Positions 32,902 to 41,774 of a stretch of 64,000 nucleotides of DNA are shown here, one piece after another. The translations under genes and the position numbers were made by a program. A model generated the notes under the pieces. That model was given only the letters and a program-made list of their open reading frames with translations, did no database searches and was not told the DNA's origin. The DNA is from Hydrogenophaga sp. (GTDB lineage: Bacteria > Pseudomonadota > Gammaproteobacteria > Burkholderiales > Burkholderiaceae_C): NCBI GenBank assembly GCA_011391495.1, contig JAABQK010000001.1, positions 310,001-374,000 on the forward strand, read 5' to 3'. The first letter of the stretch is position 1, and each line of letters begins with the position of its first letter.

Positions 32902-34176
32902 ATGACAGAACGCAACAGCCCCAACCGGACCGCCTCCGCCAGCAATGGCGCCGGCACGGCGAAACCAGCCACCAGACCGGTCGTCACCTCGCCCACCAGA
33001 CCGCGTGCAGCCGCGCGCAAGGCCTTGCCCGAAACCACCCCTCCGGCGGTGACAGCGCGCAAGACGGCGGAGAAGCCGCGCCGCGTGACCCTGGGAGACA
33101 CCACCGGCAGCGTCAGTCCACAACGCATCCGCAAGACCACCGTGTCGACGGCGGTCGCCGCGCGGCAAGCCGGCCAGCTGGCCGCCGTGCGTGACATCCT
33201 CTCGCGCCCGGAGACCAACAAGGCCGAAAAGGCAGAGTCCCTGCGAGCGATCCTGCAGGGTGCCGCCCCGGATGATGCCAAGGCCATCCGCCAGTTGCTC
33301 AGGGGGGAGCAAAAGGCCAGCCAGCGCCGTGGCGTGGCCGAGACGGACCCCAATGAACAGCTTGCCAAGGACTGGCGCAGCGGCGCCTATCCCTACAAGA
33401 ACCTGCTCGCCCGGCGCGTGTACGAAGCGCACAAGTACCTGCTGCAGGTCGAGCTGCTCAAGCTGCAGGCCTGGGCCAAGGAAACCGGACAGCGCATCGT
33501 GATCCTGTTCGAGGGACGGGACGCAGCTGGCAAGGGCGGCACCATCAAACGCATGATGGAACACCTGAACCCACGCGGCGCGCGCGTCGTCGCGCTGGAA
33601 AAACCCAGCGAGGTGGAGCGCGGCCAGTGGTACTTCCAGCGCTATGTGCAGCACCTGCCCACAGCCGGCGAAATCGTGCTGTTCGACCGCAGTTGGTACA
33701 ACCGGGCCGGCGTCGAACGTGTCATGGGTTTTTGCTCGGACGACGAGTACCAGGAGTTCATGCGCCAGGCCCCGCAGTTCGAACGCCAGCTGGTGCGCAG
33801 CGGCGTTCACCTCATCAAGTTCTGGTTCTCGGTCAGCCGCGAAGAGCAGCGCCGGCGCTTCAAGGAGCGCAAGGCCCATCCGCTCAAGCAATGGAAGCTC
33901 AGCCCGATCGACCTGGCCTCACTGGACAAATGGGACGACTACACCAAGGCCAAGGAAGCCATGTTTTTCGAGACCGACACGGCCGACTCCCCCTGGACCG
34001 TGATCAAGAGCGACTGCAAGAAGCGCGCACGCCTCAATGCCATGCGCTACCTGCTGCAGAAGCTGCCCTACACGAACAAGGATCCGAACAACATCGGCGC
34101 GCTCGACTCGCTGATCGTGGGGCGCGCCCATGTGGTGTACGAACGCGGCGAGCGCCCGGGCAGCGCCATTCTGTGA
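32902..34176 (+). CDS. ppk2: Polyphosphate kinase 2 with a basic N-terminal extension
   Basis: PPK2 enzymes transfer phosphate between polyphosphate and nucleotides. The kinase core (about 155-424) has Walker A EGRDAAGKGGTI (residues 204-215), the lid region FDRSWYNRAGVERVMGFC and KFWFSVSREEQRRRF, and PWTVIKSDCKKRARLNAMRYLL. Before it lies an extension of about 150 residues rich in Ala, Pro, Thr, Arg and Lys (residues 15-90 look disordered). Class I, NDP-forming activity is likely from the single-domain type, but not proven. AAGG lies upstream of the ATG. Confidence 0.92.
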   Translation: MTERNSPNRTASASNGAGTAKPATRPVVTSPTRPRAAARKALPETTPPAVTARKTAEKPRRVTLGDTTGSVSPQRIRKTTVSTAVAARQAGQLAAVRDILSRPETNKAEKAESLRAILQGAAPDDAKAIRQLLRGEQKASQRRGVAETDPNEQLAKDWRSGAYPYKNLLARRVYEAHKYLLQVELLKLQAWAKETGQRIVILFEGRDAAGKGGTIKRMMEHLNPRGARVVALEKPSEVERGQWYFQRYVQHLPTAGEIVLFDRSWYNRAGVERVMGFCSDDEYQEFMRQAPQFERQLVRSGVHLIKFWFSVSREEQRRRFKERKAHPLKQWKLSPIDLASLDKWDDYTKAKEAMFFETDTADSPWTVIKSDCKKRARLNAMRYLLQKLPYTNKDPNNIGALDSLIVGRAHVVYERGERPGSAIL

Positions 34177-34224
34177 ACCGCCCGGATGACCGCGCGCCGG
34201 CGTTTTCGAGAACTGGAGCTGGAC

Positions 34225-35556
34225 ATGACCGTGTTTCACCACAGCATCCGCAGGCACTTTTGGGGCGGTACGCTGACGGCGCTGACGCTGGCCCTGCTCG
34301 CCGGTTGTGGCGCGGGTGGGGATGAAGACACCGATTGGCTCTTTCCCTTGTGGGTCGAAACCTCGGTTCTGGTACGGGATATCGACGGCAACGGACTGCC
34401 TGACGTGGTGACCACGGCCAACCTGGGTATCAGCATGGGCGTGTTTGAGGGCCGGGTGAAAGTCCGGCGGCAGACCAGCGCGGGCGTCTTTGCGCCACCC
34501 GAGGAGTACACAACGGGCATGGGTGCCTGGATGGTCGAGGCCGCCGATGTGGATGGCGATGGACGGCTGGACCTGGTGGTCGCAGAGCCGACCACCGTGT
34601 GGGGAGACTGGATCAATCCGGGCGCGGCCTGGCTGTTGCAGCAGGATGCGCAGAACGTCGGTCGCTTCCTGCCGCCACGCCGGCTGATTTCAGGTCCGAA
34701 CGTGTACGACCTCGATGTGGCCGATCTGACCGGCGACGGGGTGGTGGATGTGGCCCTGACCGACAGCCACCAGGACGCCCGTCGTCTGATCGTCCTGCCG
34801 CAGGATGCGGCTCAACGAGGATCGTTTCTTGCCCCGCTGGAGATCCCGATGCCGGGGCCACTGACCGCTATCGTGGCAAGGGACCTGAACGCCGACGGCT
34901 GGGCCGACCTGGCGACCGGCTTGGTATCGGCGACCCGCCCGGACTATTCCTATGACACGTCCATCGGCGTCACGCTGCAAGCAGCGGGCAGCCTGGGTCC
35001 GACCAGCCTGGTGACAACATTTGCCTATGGCTCGGTGGGCCACCTCGCCATCCATGATTTCAACGCGGACGGGCGGCCGGACATCGGGGCCTATTTCAAC
35101 CGCCTCGATGAACGGGCGGTTCCAGCCATCAGGCTGCTGCTCCAGGGAGCGAACGGCAGCTGGACTGACGCCATCGACTCGCCGATACCTGTCGACACTG
35201 TCAAGGGTCGCGACGATCAGGTGGTGGCCGATGTGAATGGCGACGGACGTCCCGACTTCGTGTTTGCCGGAACCTATCCCGAGGGCACCACATCCGACGG
35301 GTTTTCGATCATCAAATCCCGATTGACCTTGGTGCTTCAGGATGGCAGCGGGCACTTCGTGCCATCAAGTGCCTATGCGCTGCCGATCCTTGCCACCAAC
35401 GTCGGTGCCGGTGACATCAATGGCGATGGTCGGGTCGACCTGGTGATCTACGGTTCGGAGGTCCTGCCCAGCGGGGGAGCTCTGGACAAGGTCATGTTGC
35501 TCCTGCAATCGAGCACGGCTGCCGGCCAGTTCCTGACTCCCGTGTCCATCCCCTGA
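34225..35556 (+). CDS. FG-GAP/VCBS-repeat surface or periplasmic lipoprotein
   Basis: About 443 residues from ATG 34225, with an alternative 13 codons upstream. A lipoprotein signal ends in LLAGC. At least seven calcium-loop repeats of the D-x-[DN]-x-DG-x-x-D type follow: DIDGNGLPDVV, DVDGDGRLDLV, DLTGDGVVDVA, DLNADGWADLA, DFNADGRPDIG, DVNGDGRPDFV and DINGDGRVDLV. This predicts a seven-bladed beta-propeller of the integrin-alpha-like FG-GAP class. Such proteins bind ligands or surfaces, and no enzyme activity is indicated. It lies 48 bases after ppk2 on the same strand and converges with dsbB. Confidence 0.8.
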   Translation: MTVFHHSIRRHFWGGTLTALTLALLAGCGAGGDEDTDWLFPLWVETSVLVRDIDGNGLPDVVTTANLGISMGVFEGRVKVRRQTSAGVFAPPEEYTTGMGAWMVEAADVDGDGRLDLVVAEPTTVWGDWINPGAAWLLQQDAQNVGRFLPPRRLISGPNVYDLDVADLTGDGVVDVALTDSHQDARRLIVLPQDAAQRGSFLAPLEIPMPGPLTAIVARDLNADGWADLATGLVSATRPDYSYDTSIGVTLQAAGSLGPTSLVTTFAYGSVGHLAIHDFNADGRPDIGAYFNRLDERAVPAIRLLLQGANGSWTDAIDSPIPVDTVKGRDDQVVADVNGDGRPDFVFAGTYPEGTTSDGFSIIKSRLTLVLQDGSGHFVPSSAYALPILATNVGAGDINGDGRVDLVIYGSEVLPSGGALDKVMLLLQSSTAAGQFLTPVSIP

Positions 35557-35566
35557 CGGGCCGTGG

Positions 35567-36061
35567 TCAGACGCGCCGGTGGCTCACCAGCAACGCCACC
35601 GACAGGGCCGCAATGCCGGAGAAACACAGGAACGACCAGTTCGCGATCGTCAGGCCCAGAAAAGTCCAGTCCACCGCCGAGCAGTCACCGCTGCCCTTGA
35701 AGATCATGGGAATCACGCGCTTGAGCGGGAAGGACTCGATCATCCCGTAGAGGTCGCGCCCGCAACTCATCACCTCGGGCGGGTTCCATTGCAGCCAGGT
35801 CTGGCGAGCGGCCACGAAAGCGCCGGACAAAGCCAGCAGCCCCATCACCCCCACCGTGACGAAACGGCCCGCAGGCCGCGACAGCGCGGCAGCAATGCCT
35901 GCTGCCAGCGCCACCAGGATCAGGGCGTAGCGCTGGACGATGCACATGGGGCAAGGCTCCAGACCCACGGCATGCTGCAGGTACAGGCCAAAAGCCAGTA
36001 AGGCCACGCAGGCCAGTGAAATCGCAGCGAGCCAGCTGCGGGGGCGCGAAAAGTTCAGCAT
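35567..36061 (-). CDS. dsbB: Disulfide bond formation protein B
   Basis: An inner-membrane four-helix protein that reoxidises DsbA and passes electrons to quinone. 164 residues. The first redox pair CPMC is at Cys 37 and 40. The second periplasmic pair is in EVMSCGRD and GSGDCSAVD. Four transmembrane helices surround these loops. ATG 36061 gives the family-like MLNFSRPRSW start; a longer in-frame extension overlaps the divergent yggX promoter region and is rejected. It probably serves exported cysteine proteins in general. Confidence 0.92.
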   Translation of the reverse strand: MLNFSRPRSWLAAISLACVALLAFGLYLQHAVGLEPCPMCIVQRYALILVALAAGIAAALSRPAGRFVTVGVMGLLALSGAFVAARQTWLQWNPPEVMSCGRDLYGMIESFPLKRVIPMIFKGSGDCSAVDWTFLGLTIANWSFLCFSGIAALSVALLVSHRRV

Positions 36062-36195
36062 GAAGGAAGAGCGTTTGTCCGAGGTCAGGGCCAGGCAGGG
36101 TGCCGGCTCGCAGGATTGGAACATCAAAAACCGAAAGGGTTTCCCAAAGCGGGCACAATTTCGCCTTTGCACACACCGTAGAAACAGGACATCCC

Positions 36196-36474
36196 ATGGC
36201 ACGCACCGTCAACTGCATCAAGCTCGGCAAGGAAGCCGAAGGCCTGGACTTTCCGCCCTACCCCGGCGAGCTGGGCAAACGCCTGTATGAACACGTGAGC
36301 AAGGAAGCCTGGGCCGCGTGGCTCAAGCACCAGACCATGCTGCTCAACGAAAACCGCTTGAACCTGGCCGACGCTCGCGCCCGCCAGTACCTGGCCAGGC
36401 AGATGGAGAAACACTTCTTTGGCGAAGGCGCCGACGCAGCGGCCGGCTTCGTCCCACCGCCCAGCGCCTCCTGA
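36196..36474 (+). CDS. yggX: Fe(2+)-trafficking/oxidative damage protection protein YggX
   Basis: A small cytosolic protein of 92 residues. The diagnostic start [20 protein letters not shown] carries the conserved Cys7. The segment [19 protein letters not shown] and [16 protein letters not shown] complete the family pattern. YggX proteins protect iron-sulfur enzymes against oxidative damage. ATG 36196 is chosen because it matches the family start exactly. It is divergent from dsbB. Confidence 0.95.
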   Translation: MARTVNCIKLGKEAEGLDFPPYPGELGKRLYEHVSKEAWAAWLKHQTMLLNENRLNLADARARQYLARQMEKHFFGEGADAAAGFVPPPSAS

Positions 36475-36522
36475 TGCCTCGACCGGGCGGGTGGACCTCA
36501 CAGGCCGCGGGCGATCGAAGCC

Positions 36523-37725
36523 TTGAATGAAGAGCAGCACCATGCGCTAGTGATCGGGGCTGGCCTGGCAGGGGCTGCCATGTGCGCCGCCCTGTCCCGG
36601 CGAGGCTGGCGCATCACGCTGCTGGATGCCGCATCTGGCCCGGCACAAGCGGCATCTGCGTTGCCGGTGGGCATGCTCAGCCCACACGTCACGCGTGCAC
36701 CCACGCCGCTCTCGCGTCTGTCGGCGCTGGGAGTGGCCGACATGCGCGCCGAACTGGAACACCGGCTGCCGCAGGGACACGGCTGGCAGGCCTGCGAGGT
36801 GGACAATCTGGGGCACGACCCCGGGCGCTGGCCTGCGGCCCTCGTGCGGCCGGCCGCGCTGGTACAGGCCTGGCTGGCAGAGGCGCTGCAACGCGGTGCA
36901 CTCACTACCCGCTGGTCCGCGCCGGTGGCGCGCCTGCAGCCGTCCGTGGCGGCACAACCGTCGTCCAGCGGGCAAGGCCATCCTGCAGCCGGCCACTGGC
37001 AGGCGCTGGACGCCAAGGGTCGGGTGATGGCTGCGGCGCCGGTGGTCGTTGTGGCCGCGGCCTTCGGCAGCCTGGCGCTGCTGGCAGACAGCGCACCCGG
37101 CCTGGACGTGCAGGGGCTGCCACTGCGCCCCGTCAAAGGACAGATGAGCCTGGCCGCGCTCGACGGCCCCCCCCTGGCCGAGCGGCCGCAGCGCGACAAC
37201 GGCGTGTTCGTTCCGGCCTATGAAGACAGCGGCCTGCCGCCCGCCTGGCCGGCGCGCCTCTGGGCCATGGGATCCACCTACGAACGTGGCGCCGTCACGA
37301 CCGATTTGAGCGATGCGGCCCACGAACGCAACGCCCGCAGCCTCGACCTGCTCAACCCGATGGCTGCGCTTCGCCTGCGGGAGGCAGCGGCCAGGGGTGA
37401 ACTGCTGGGCTGGGCCCAGGTGCGTTGTGCATCGCAGGATCGGCTGCCCCTGGTGGGTGCCGTGCCCGACGTGCCGGCCCTGCGGGTGGTCATGGTGCAA
37501 GCCGGTGCGCGACGGGGACGCCTGCCACTGGCCGACACGCCGCGCTGGCCAGGGCTGTACATGCTGGGTGCACTCGGCTCGCGTGGATTGACCCTGTCGC
37601 ACTGGTGTGCGGAGGTGCTGGCGACCCAGATACAGGGCGAACTGCCGGCGGTGGAGCCCGATCTGATCCGAGCACTGGACCCTGCCCGTTTTGCCTGGAA
37701 ACAGGCACGCCGCCAGTCCGTCTGA
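36523..37725 (+). CDS. mnmC: FAD-dependent oxidoreductase, MnmC C-terminal (MnmC1-like) domain only
   Basis: A 400-residue flavoprotein of the DAO family. The dinucleotide-binding motif VIGAGLAGAAMCAALSRRG opens the protein, followed by ASALPVGMLSPHVT, the MnmC-type flavin loop. The C-terminus has DRLPLVGAVPD and LGSRGLTLSHWCAEVLATQI, then LDPARF, matching the oxidase half of MnmC, which removes the carboxymethyl group from cmnm5s2U34 in tRNA. The methyltransferase half (MnmD-like) is absent here and must be encoded elsewhere if the pathway is complete. Another DAO-family substrate is the alternative. Confidence 0.75.
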   Translation: MNEEQHHALVIGAGLAGAAMCAALSRRGWRITLLDAASGPAQAASALPVGMLSPHVTRAPTPLSRLSALGVADMRAELEHRLPQGHGWQACEVDNLGHDPGRWPAALVRPAALVQAWLAEALQRGALTTRWSAPVARLQPSVAAQPSSSGQGHPAAGHWQALDAKGRVMAAAPVVVVAAAFGSLALLADSAPGLDVQGLPLRPVKGQMSLAALDGPPLAERPQRDNGVFVPAYEDSGLPPAWPARLWAMGSTYERGAVTTDLSDAAHERNARSLDLLNPMAALRLREAAARGELLGWAQVRCASQDRLPLVGAVPDVPALRVVMVQAGARRGRLPLADTPRWPGLYMLGALGSRGLTLSHWCAEVLATQIQGELPAVEPDLIRALDPARFAWKQARRQSV

Positions 37726-37748
37726 CGCCTGCCAGGGCGCTCAGGTCT

Positions 37749-38549
37749 TCAGAGCAGGTCCATCCATTGCGAGAGTTCTCGCGGCTGCAGTGGCCGCGCC
37801 AGCAAGATCGAAATGCCGGCACGCCGGGTGCTGTTCCGAACACGGCGCCGGTTCCACCAGTCGGCCAGAGGCCCCGCCAGTTCGCTGGTGCCGATGGTCA
37901 GGGCCTGGGGGAAGCGGTCACGAAACAGCCGGGCCAGTGACCAGGAATCGACCTGCGGGTCGTCCAGATTGAAGACGCCGCAGCAGTAGCGGTTGCGACC
38001 GATCGATTCAACCGCGGCTTCAGTGGACGCCACCTCGTCGCACTCCACCACCCCGGCCAGCGCCAGGCGCGAGCGCAGGTACATGGACTCCTGCGCGTCC
38101 GCACCGACCAGCAAGGCCCGCCTGGGGGATGAAACGATGTGCTCCACCTCCTCCCCCAGAGGCGCCGGTGCGGTCACGTCCAGATCCACGAAGCCCGAAT
38201 CCACCTGCCGGGCCGCGAACACCGCATCCAGCTCGTTGAGCACGCTGGCCCACTGAATCGGCCGCTCCAGCACGCGCCAGGCGTGGGCTGGCGCATCGGA
38301 ACCGACCCAGATCAGGCGCTGCCCGGCGGGCAATTCCTTGGCGTGGGACAACACCGCCTCGGCACTGTCGGCGTCCACCAGTGCGACATGGGCCGCGGCG
38401 ACCATCGGCGCGGCGCCGGGCGCCGTCAGGGGCGCCCAGAGGGCATAAGAAAGCTCGCGCTCTTCGGACAGACGAAAAACGGTGTTGAGGGCGTGCCGTT
38501 CCACGTCGGAAAAACCGACCACGCTCACCAGGATGCGCTGTTTGTGCAT
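37749..38549 (-). CDS. Conserved protein with two degenerate receiver-like domains
   Basis: 266 residues, no signal peptide or membrane segment. Two halves each resemble a CheY-like fold: residues about 1-110 (ILVSVVGFSDVERHALNTVF, then VALVDADSAEAV in the phosphoacceptor strand) and about 140-266 (RALLVGADAQESMYLRSRLA, then CGVFNLDDPQVDS). The acidic pocket at the start of strand 1 is missing in both (SVVG, LVGAD), so phosphorylation is unlikely. Its function is unknown; it may be a pseudo-receiver or regulatory adaptor. It is convergent with the MnmC-like gene. Confidence 0.6.
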   Translation of the reverse strand: MHKQRILVSVVGFSDVERHALNTVFRLSEERELSYALWAPLTAPGAAPMVAAAHVALVDADSAEAVLSHAKELPAGQRLIWVGSDAPAHAWRVLERPIQWASVLNELDAVFAARQVDSGFVDLDVTAPAPLGEEVEHIVSSPRRALLVGADAQESMYLRSRLALAGVVECDEVASTEAAVESIGRNRYCCGVFNLDDPQVDSWSLARLFRDRFPQALTIGTSELAGPLADWWNRRRVRNSTRRAGISILLARPLQPRELSQWMDLL

Positions 38550-38670
38550 GGCGAGGATGTTAAGGCTTCGTCCTTGGCGCCATCACATCGGTGGAATGGT
38601 GCAGCTCCATCACATGCCTCTGGGTGACGGGAAGGCGCGCGAAAGCACAGCCACTCCATATTCAAAATAG

Positions 38671-38707
38671 ATATAAACGAATAGAAAAAAAGTCGTTTGC
38701 AATATAT
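38671..38707 (+). promoter_or_regulatory. AT-rich palindromic site upstream of the sulfate assimilation operon (candidate CysB site)
   Basis: An island of AT in GC-rich DNA. AAACGA (38675-38680) and TCGTTT (38693-38698) form an inverted repeat 12 bases apart, flanked by ATATA at 38671 and AATATAT at 38701. It lies 25-60 bases before the TSUP gene, the first of a sulfur block. CysB proteins bind AT-rich dyads of this kind, so it is a candidate activator site or promoter. Confidence 0.5.
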
Positions 38708-38731
38708 GAGGGCAGATCTACAGTGCCGCCC

Positions 38732-39523
38732 ATGCCTGAACTCGCCATCCCTTTTGCCGGATTCTCCGTGGGCCTCATCGTGGGACTCACTGGTGTGGGT
38801 GGCGGCTCCCTGATGACGCCGATCCTGATCTTCTTCTTCGGCATCAAGCCCTACCTGGCCGTGGGCACCGATCTGCTCTTCGCCGCGTTCACCAAGGCCG
38901 GCGGCACGTTGAGCCTGGCGCGTCAGCGGCTCGTGCCCTGGCGGGTGGTGGGCCAGCTCTGCGCCGGCAGCATCCCGGCCGCGCTGGTCACGTTGACCGT
39001 CTTGCACAGGCTGGGGCCAGCGAGTGCCTCCGTGCAATCGCTCATGACCCACACCCTGGGCGTGGCCCTGCTGCTGACGGCAGCCGCCATGCTCTTCAAG
39101 GCCGCCCGCGGCAAACAGCTGCCGCGCACGCTGCCCGATGCCCAGCTGAAAGACGCCACCCGCGCCCGCCACTGGAGCCTGCCGGTGCTGTTTGGTGCCG
39201 TGATCGGAACCCTGGTCACGCTCACCTCGGTCGGCGCCGGCGCCATCGGCGTCTCGGTGCTGCTGCTCCTTTATCCGCTGCTCCCGCTGCCGCGCATCGT
39301 GGCCGCCGACATCGCCTACGCCGTGCCACTGACGCTGGTGGCCGGTCTCGGTCATGCCAGCCTGGGGTCGGTGGACTGGACGCTGCTGGCGCAGTTGCTG
39401 ACGGGTTCACTGCCCGGCATCTGGCTCGGCACGCGCCTGATGCGCCACACGCCCGAGCGTCTGGTGCGCTCCATCCTGTCGCTGCTGCTGGCCTACGCCG
39501 GAACCAAGCTGATCGCCTTCTGA
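38732..39523 (+). CDS. TSUP-family membrane transporter (TauE/SafE type)
   Basis: About 263 residues, seven or eight transmembrane helices, with the two family repeats (LIVGLTGVGGGSLMTPILI near the N-terminus and VTLTSVGAGAIGVSVLLLL in the middle). TSUP proteins move sulfur compounds such as sulfite, sulfate or sulfonates. As the first gene before cysI (19 bases apart) it is likely a sulfate importer or sulfite exporter serving assimilation. ATG 38732 is the family-like start, and an in-frame GTG at 38723 with GAGGG upstream is an alternative. Confidence 0.88.
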   Translation: MPELAIPFAGFSVGLIVGLTGVGGGSLMTPILIFFFGIKPYLAVGTDLLFAAFTKAGGTLSLARQRLVPWRVVGQLCAGSIPAALVTLTVLHRLGPASASVQSLMTHTLGVALLLTAAAMLFKAARGKQLPRTLPDAQLKDATRARHWSLPVLFGAVIGTLVTLTSVGAGAIGVSVLLLLYPLLPLPRIVAADIAYAVPLTLVAGLGHASLGSVDWTLLAQLLTGSLPGIWLGTRLMRHTPERLVRSILSLLLAYAGTKLIAF

Positions 39524-39542
39524 CTCTTTTCCGGACACCGCC

Positions 39543-41348
39543 ATGTACCAGTATTCCGACTTTGACCGCCAGTTCGTGCAGCAGCGCGTGGTCCAGTTCC
39601 GTGACCAGCTTGAACGTTTCCAGGCCGGCACGCTCGGCGGCGACGAGTTCAAGCCGCTGCGGCTGCAGAACGGCTGGTACGTGCAGCGTTTCGCGCCCAT
39701 GCTGCGGGTGGCTGTTCCTTATGGCGAGCTGAACAGCGCCCAGCTGCGCGTGCTGGCCCGGATAGCCCGCGAATACGACCACAAGGAAGCGCACGACCTG
39801 TCCAGGGCCAACGCAGCCCTGGCCGACGTGCCCTCCCTGCCCGACCGCTGCGGCCACTTCACCACGCGCCAGAACGTGCAATACAACTGGATTCCGCTGG
39901 ACCACGCCGCCGATGTCATGGACCTGCTGGCCAGCGTGAACCTGCATGGCATCCAGACCAGCGGCAACTGCATCCGCAACATCACCACCGACGCACTGGC
40001 CGGCATCGCGGTGGACGAGGTGGCCGACCCCCGCCCGTTCGCCGAAATCATGCGCCAGTGGAGCACGCTGCACCCCGAGTTCGCTTTCCTGCCACGCAAG
40101 TTCAAGATTGCCATCACCGGCGCCCGCGAAGACCGGGCCGCCACCGCCTGGCACGACGTGGGCCTCAGACTTCTTCGGGATGTGAACGGTGAACTGGGCT
40201 TTCAGGTGCGGGTGGGCGGCGGCATGGGTCGCACGCCGATCATCGGGACGGTGATCCGCGAGTTCCTCCCCTGGAACCAAGTCCTGAACTACCTGGAAGC
40301 CGTGGTGCGCGCCTACAACCGCTTCGGCCGCCGCGACAACCTTTACAAGGCGCGCATCAAGATCCTGGTGAAGGCCGAGGGACAGGCCTTCACCGACCAG
40401 GTCGAAGCCGAGTACCGCGACATCCTTGAAAAGGACGGTGCACCGCACACCATCACCCACGCCGAACTGGACCGCGTGAGCGCCTTCTTCGTGCAGCCTG
40501 CGCTGGACTGCGACCGCCAGAGCGCCGACACCGGGATCAACCACATCCTGAAGGCCGCCGCCGAAGACGATGCCGAATTCGGCCGCTGGCTCTCGCAGAA
40601 CGTAAAGCCGCACCAGAACCCCGACCTGCGCGCCGTCACGCTCTCGTTCAAGCGCCTGGGCTCGGCACCGGGCGACGCCAGTGCCGAGCAGCTGGAGTGT
40701 GCCGCCGATCTGGCCGACCGCTTCTCGGCTGGCGAAGCCCGGGTGACGCACGAACAGAACCTGCTGCTGCCCTGGGTGCGCTGCGACGAGTTGCCTGAAC
40801 TCTGGGTGGAGGCCCGCCGTCTCGGCCTTGCCAGGCCCAACATCGGCCTGCTGAGCGACCTGATCACCTGCCCCGGCGGCGATTTCTGCGACCTGGCCAA
40901 CGCGCGGTCTCTGCCGATCTCGAGGGCCTTGCTGGCACGCTACCAGGACCTGGACGAACTGCACGACCTGGGCGAGATCGACCTGCACATCAGCGGCTGC
41001 ATCAACTCCTGCGGGCACCACCACAGCGGCCACATCGGCGTTCTCGGCGTCGACAAGGATGGCCAGGAGTGGTATCAGGTCACGCTCGGTGGCTCCGACG
41101 GCACGCGCCTTTCGGGTGAAGCCACGCCGGGTAAGGTCATCGGGCCGTCCTTTGCAGCCAACGAAATGCTGGATGTGATTGAAGCGCTGGTCGACACCTA
41201 CCGGGACCTGCGCCGGGAGCGCGAGCGCTTCATCGACACGCTCAAGCGCACGGGGATTGAGCCCTTCAAGGCTGCCGCCAACGCGGTGCGCGTGACCACC
41301 GCCCGTGCACCGTCACACGCCGCTGTTGCTGTTCCCGTTCCCGCCTGA
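39543..41348 (+). CDS. cysI: Assimilatory sulfite reductase haemoprotein (nitrite/sulfite reductase family)
   Basis: The enzyme reduces sulfite to sulfide with siroheme and a [4Fe-4S] cluster. 601 residues with two nitrite/sulfite reductase repeats (ferredoxin-like plus haem-binding). Cluster ligands are C443, C449, C486 and C490, in TCPGGDFCD and HISGCINSCGHH. An N-terminal half-domain has THRQNV-like GHFTTRQNVQYNW. No cysJ flavoprotein is present, so electrons probably come from ferredoxin. Siroheme would come from the CbiX pathway. It starts 19 bases after the transporter and ends three bases before the DUF934 gene. Nitrite reduction is the alternative, but the cys context argues for sulfite. 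Confidence 0.92.
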   Translation: MYQYSDFDRQFVQQRVVQFRDQLERFQAGTLGGDEFKPLRLQNGWYVQRFAPMLRVAVPYGELNSAQLRVLARIAREYDHKEAHDLSRANAALADVPSLPDRCGHFTTRQNVQYNWIPLDHAADVMDLLASVNLHGIQTSGNCIRNITTDALAGIAVDEVADPRPFAEIMRQWSTLHPEFAFLPRKFKIAITGAREDRAATAWHDVGLRLLRDVNGELGFQVRVGGGMGRTPIIGTVIREFLPWNQVLNYLEAVVRAYNRFGRRDNLYKARIKILVKAEGQAFTDQVEAEYRDILEKDGAPHTITHAELDRVSAFFVQPALDCDRQSADTGINHILKAAAEDDAEFGRWLSQNVKPHQNPDLRAVTLSFKRLGSAPGDASAEQLECAADLADRFSAGEARVTHEQNLLLPWVRCDELPELWVEARRLGLARPNIGLLSDLITCPGGDFCDLANARSLPISRALLARYQDLDELHDLGEIDLHISGCINSCGHHHSGHIGVLGVDKDGQEWYQVTLGGSDGTRLSGEATPGKVIGPSFAANEMLDVIEALVDTYRDLRRERERFIDTLKRTGIEPFKAAANAVRVTTARAPSHAAVAVPVPA

Positions 41349-41351
41349 CCC

Positions 41352-41765
41352 ATGCCCGCAGACACTGCCATCAAACCCATGTTCCAACTTTTCAAAGCCG
41401 GGCGCTTCGCACCCGACGATGCAGCCACGGTGACGCTGTCGAACGACACGGACCCACGCGAGGTCCGACTCGCGGGCATACGCACCGTGGTGCTTCAATT
41501 TCCCCGATTCACCGACGGTCGCGCCTTCAGCCAGGCTTTTCTGCTGCGCCGGCGCCTCGGCTTCACGGGCGACATCCGCGCCATCGGCGATGTGCTGATC
41601 GACCAGTTGCTGCAGATGCAGCGCAGCGGCTTCAGCCAGGCCGTGCTGCGCCATGACCAGAACCTTGAACATGGATGCCAGCTGCTGGCCCAGTACCCAG
41701 CCTTCTACCAGGGCGACGCGGTGCAGCACCAGCCGCCCTTCGCTGCAACCCTGGCACCAGCCTGA
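41352..41765 (+). CDS. DUF934 family protein, sulfite reductase accessory
   Basis: A 137-residue soluble protein of the DUF934 family, recognised by VVLQFPRFTDGRAFSQAFLLRRRLGF and GDIRAIGDVLIDQLLQMQRSGF. DUF934 genes are almost always located between cysI and cysH in proteobacteria and are annotated as oxidoreductase or sulfite reductase accessory proteins. No catalytic motif is visible, so the biochemical role is unknown. It is packed between cysI (three bases) and cysH (nine bases). Confidence 0.9.
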   Translation: MPADTAIKPMFQLFKAGRFAPDDAATVTLSNDTDPREVRLAGIRTVVLQFPRFTDGRAFSQAFLLRRRLGFTGDIRAIGDVLIDQLLQMQRSGFSQAVLRHDQNLEHGCQLLAQYPAFYQGDAVQHQPPFAATLAPA

Positions 41766-41774
41766 AAGCCCGAC

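Noticed and set aside
39222-41033. Minus-strand open frame of about 600 codons opposite cysI
   Set aside because: Shadow of cysI. The siroheme reductase motifs are in the plus-strand frame.
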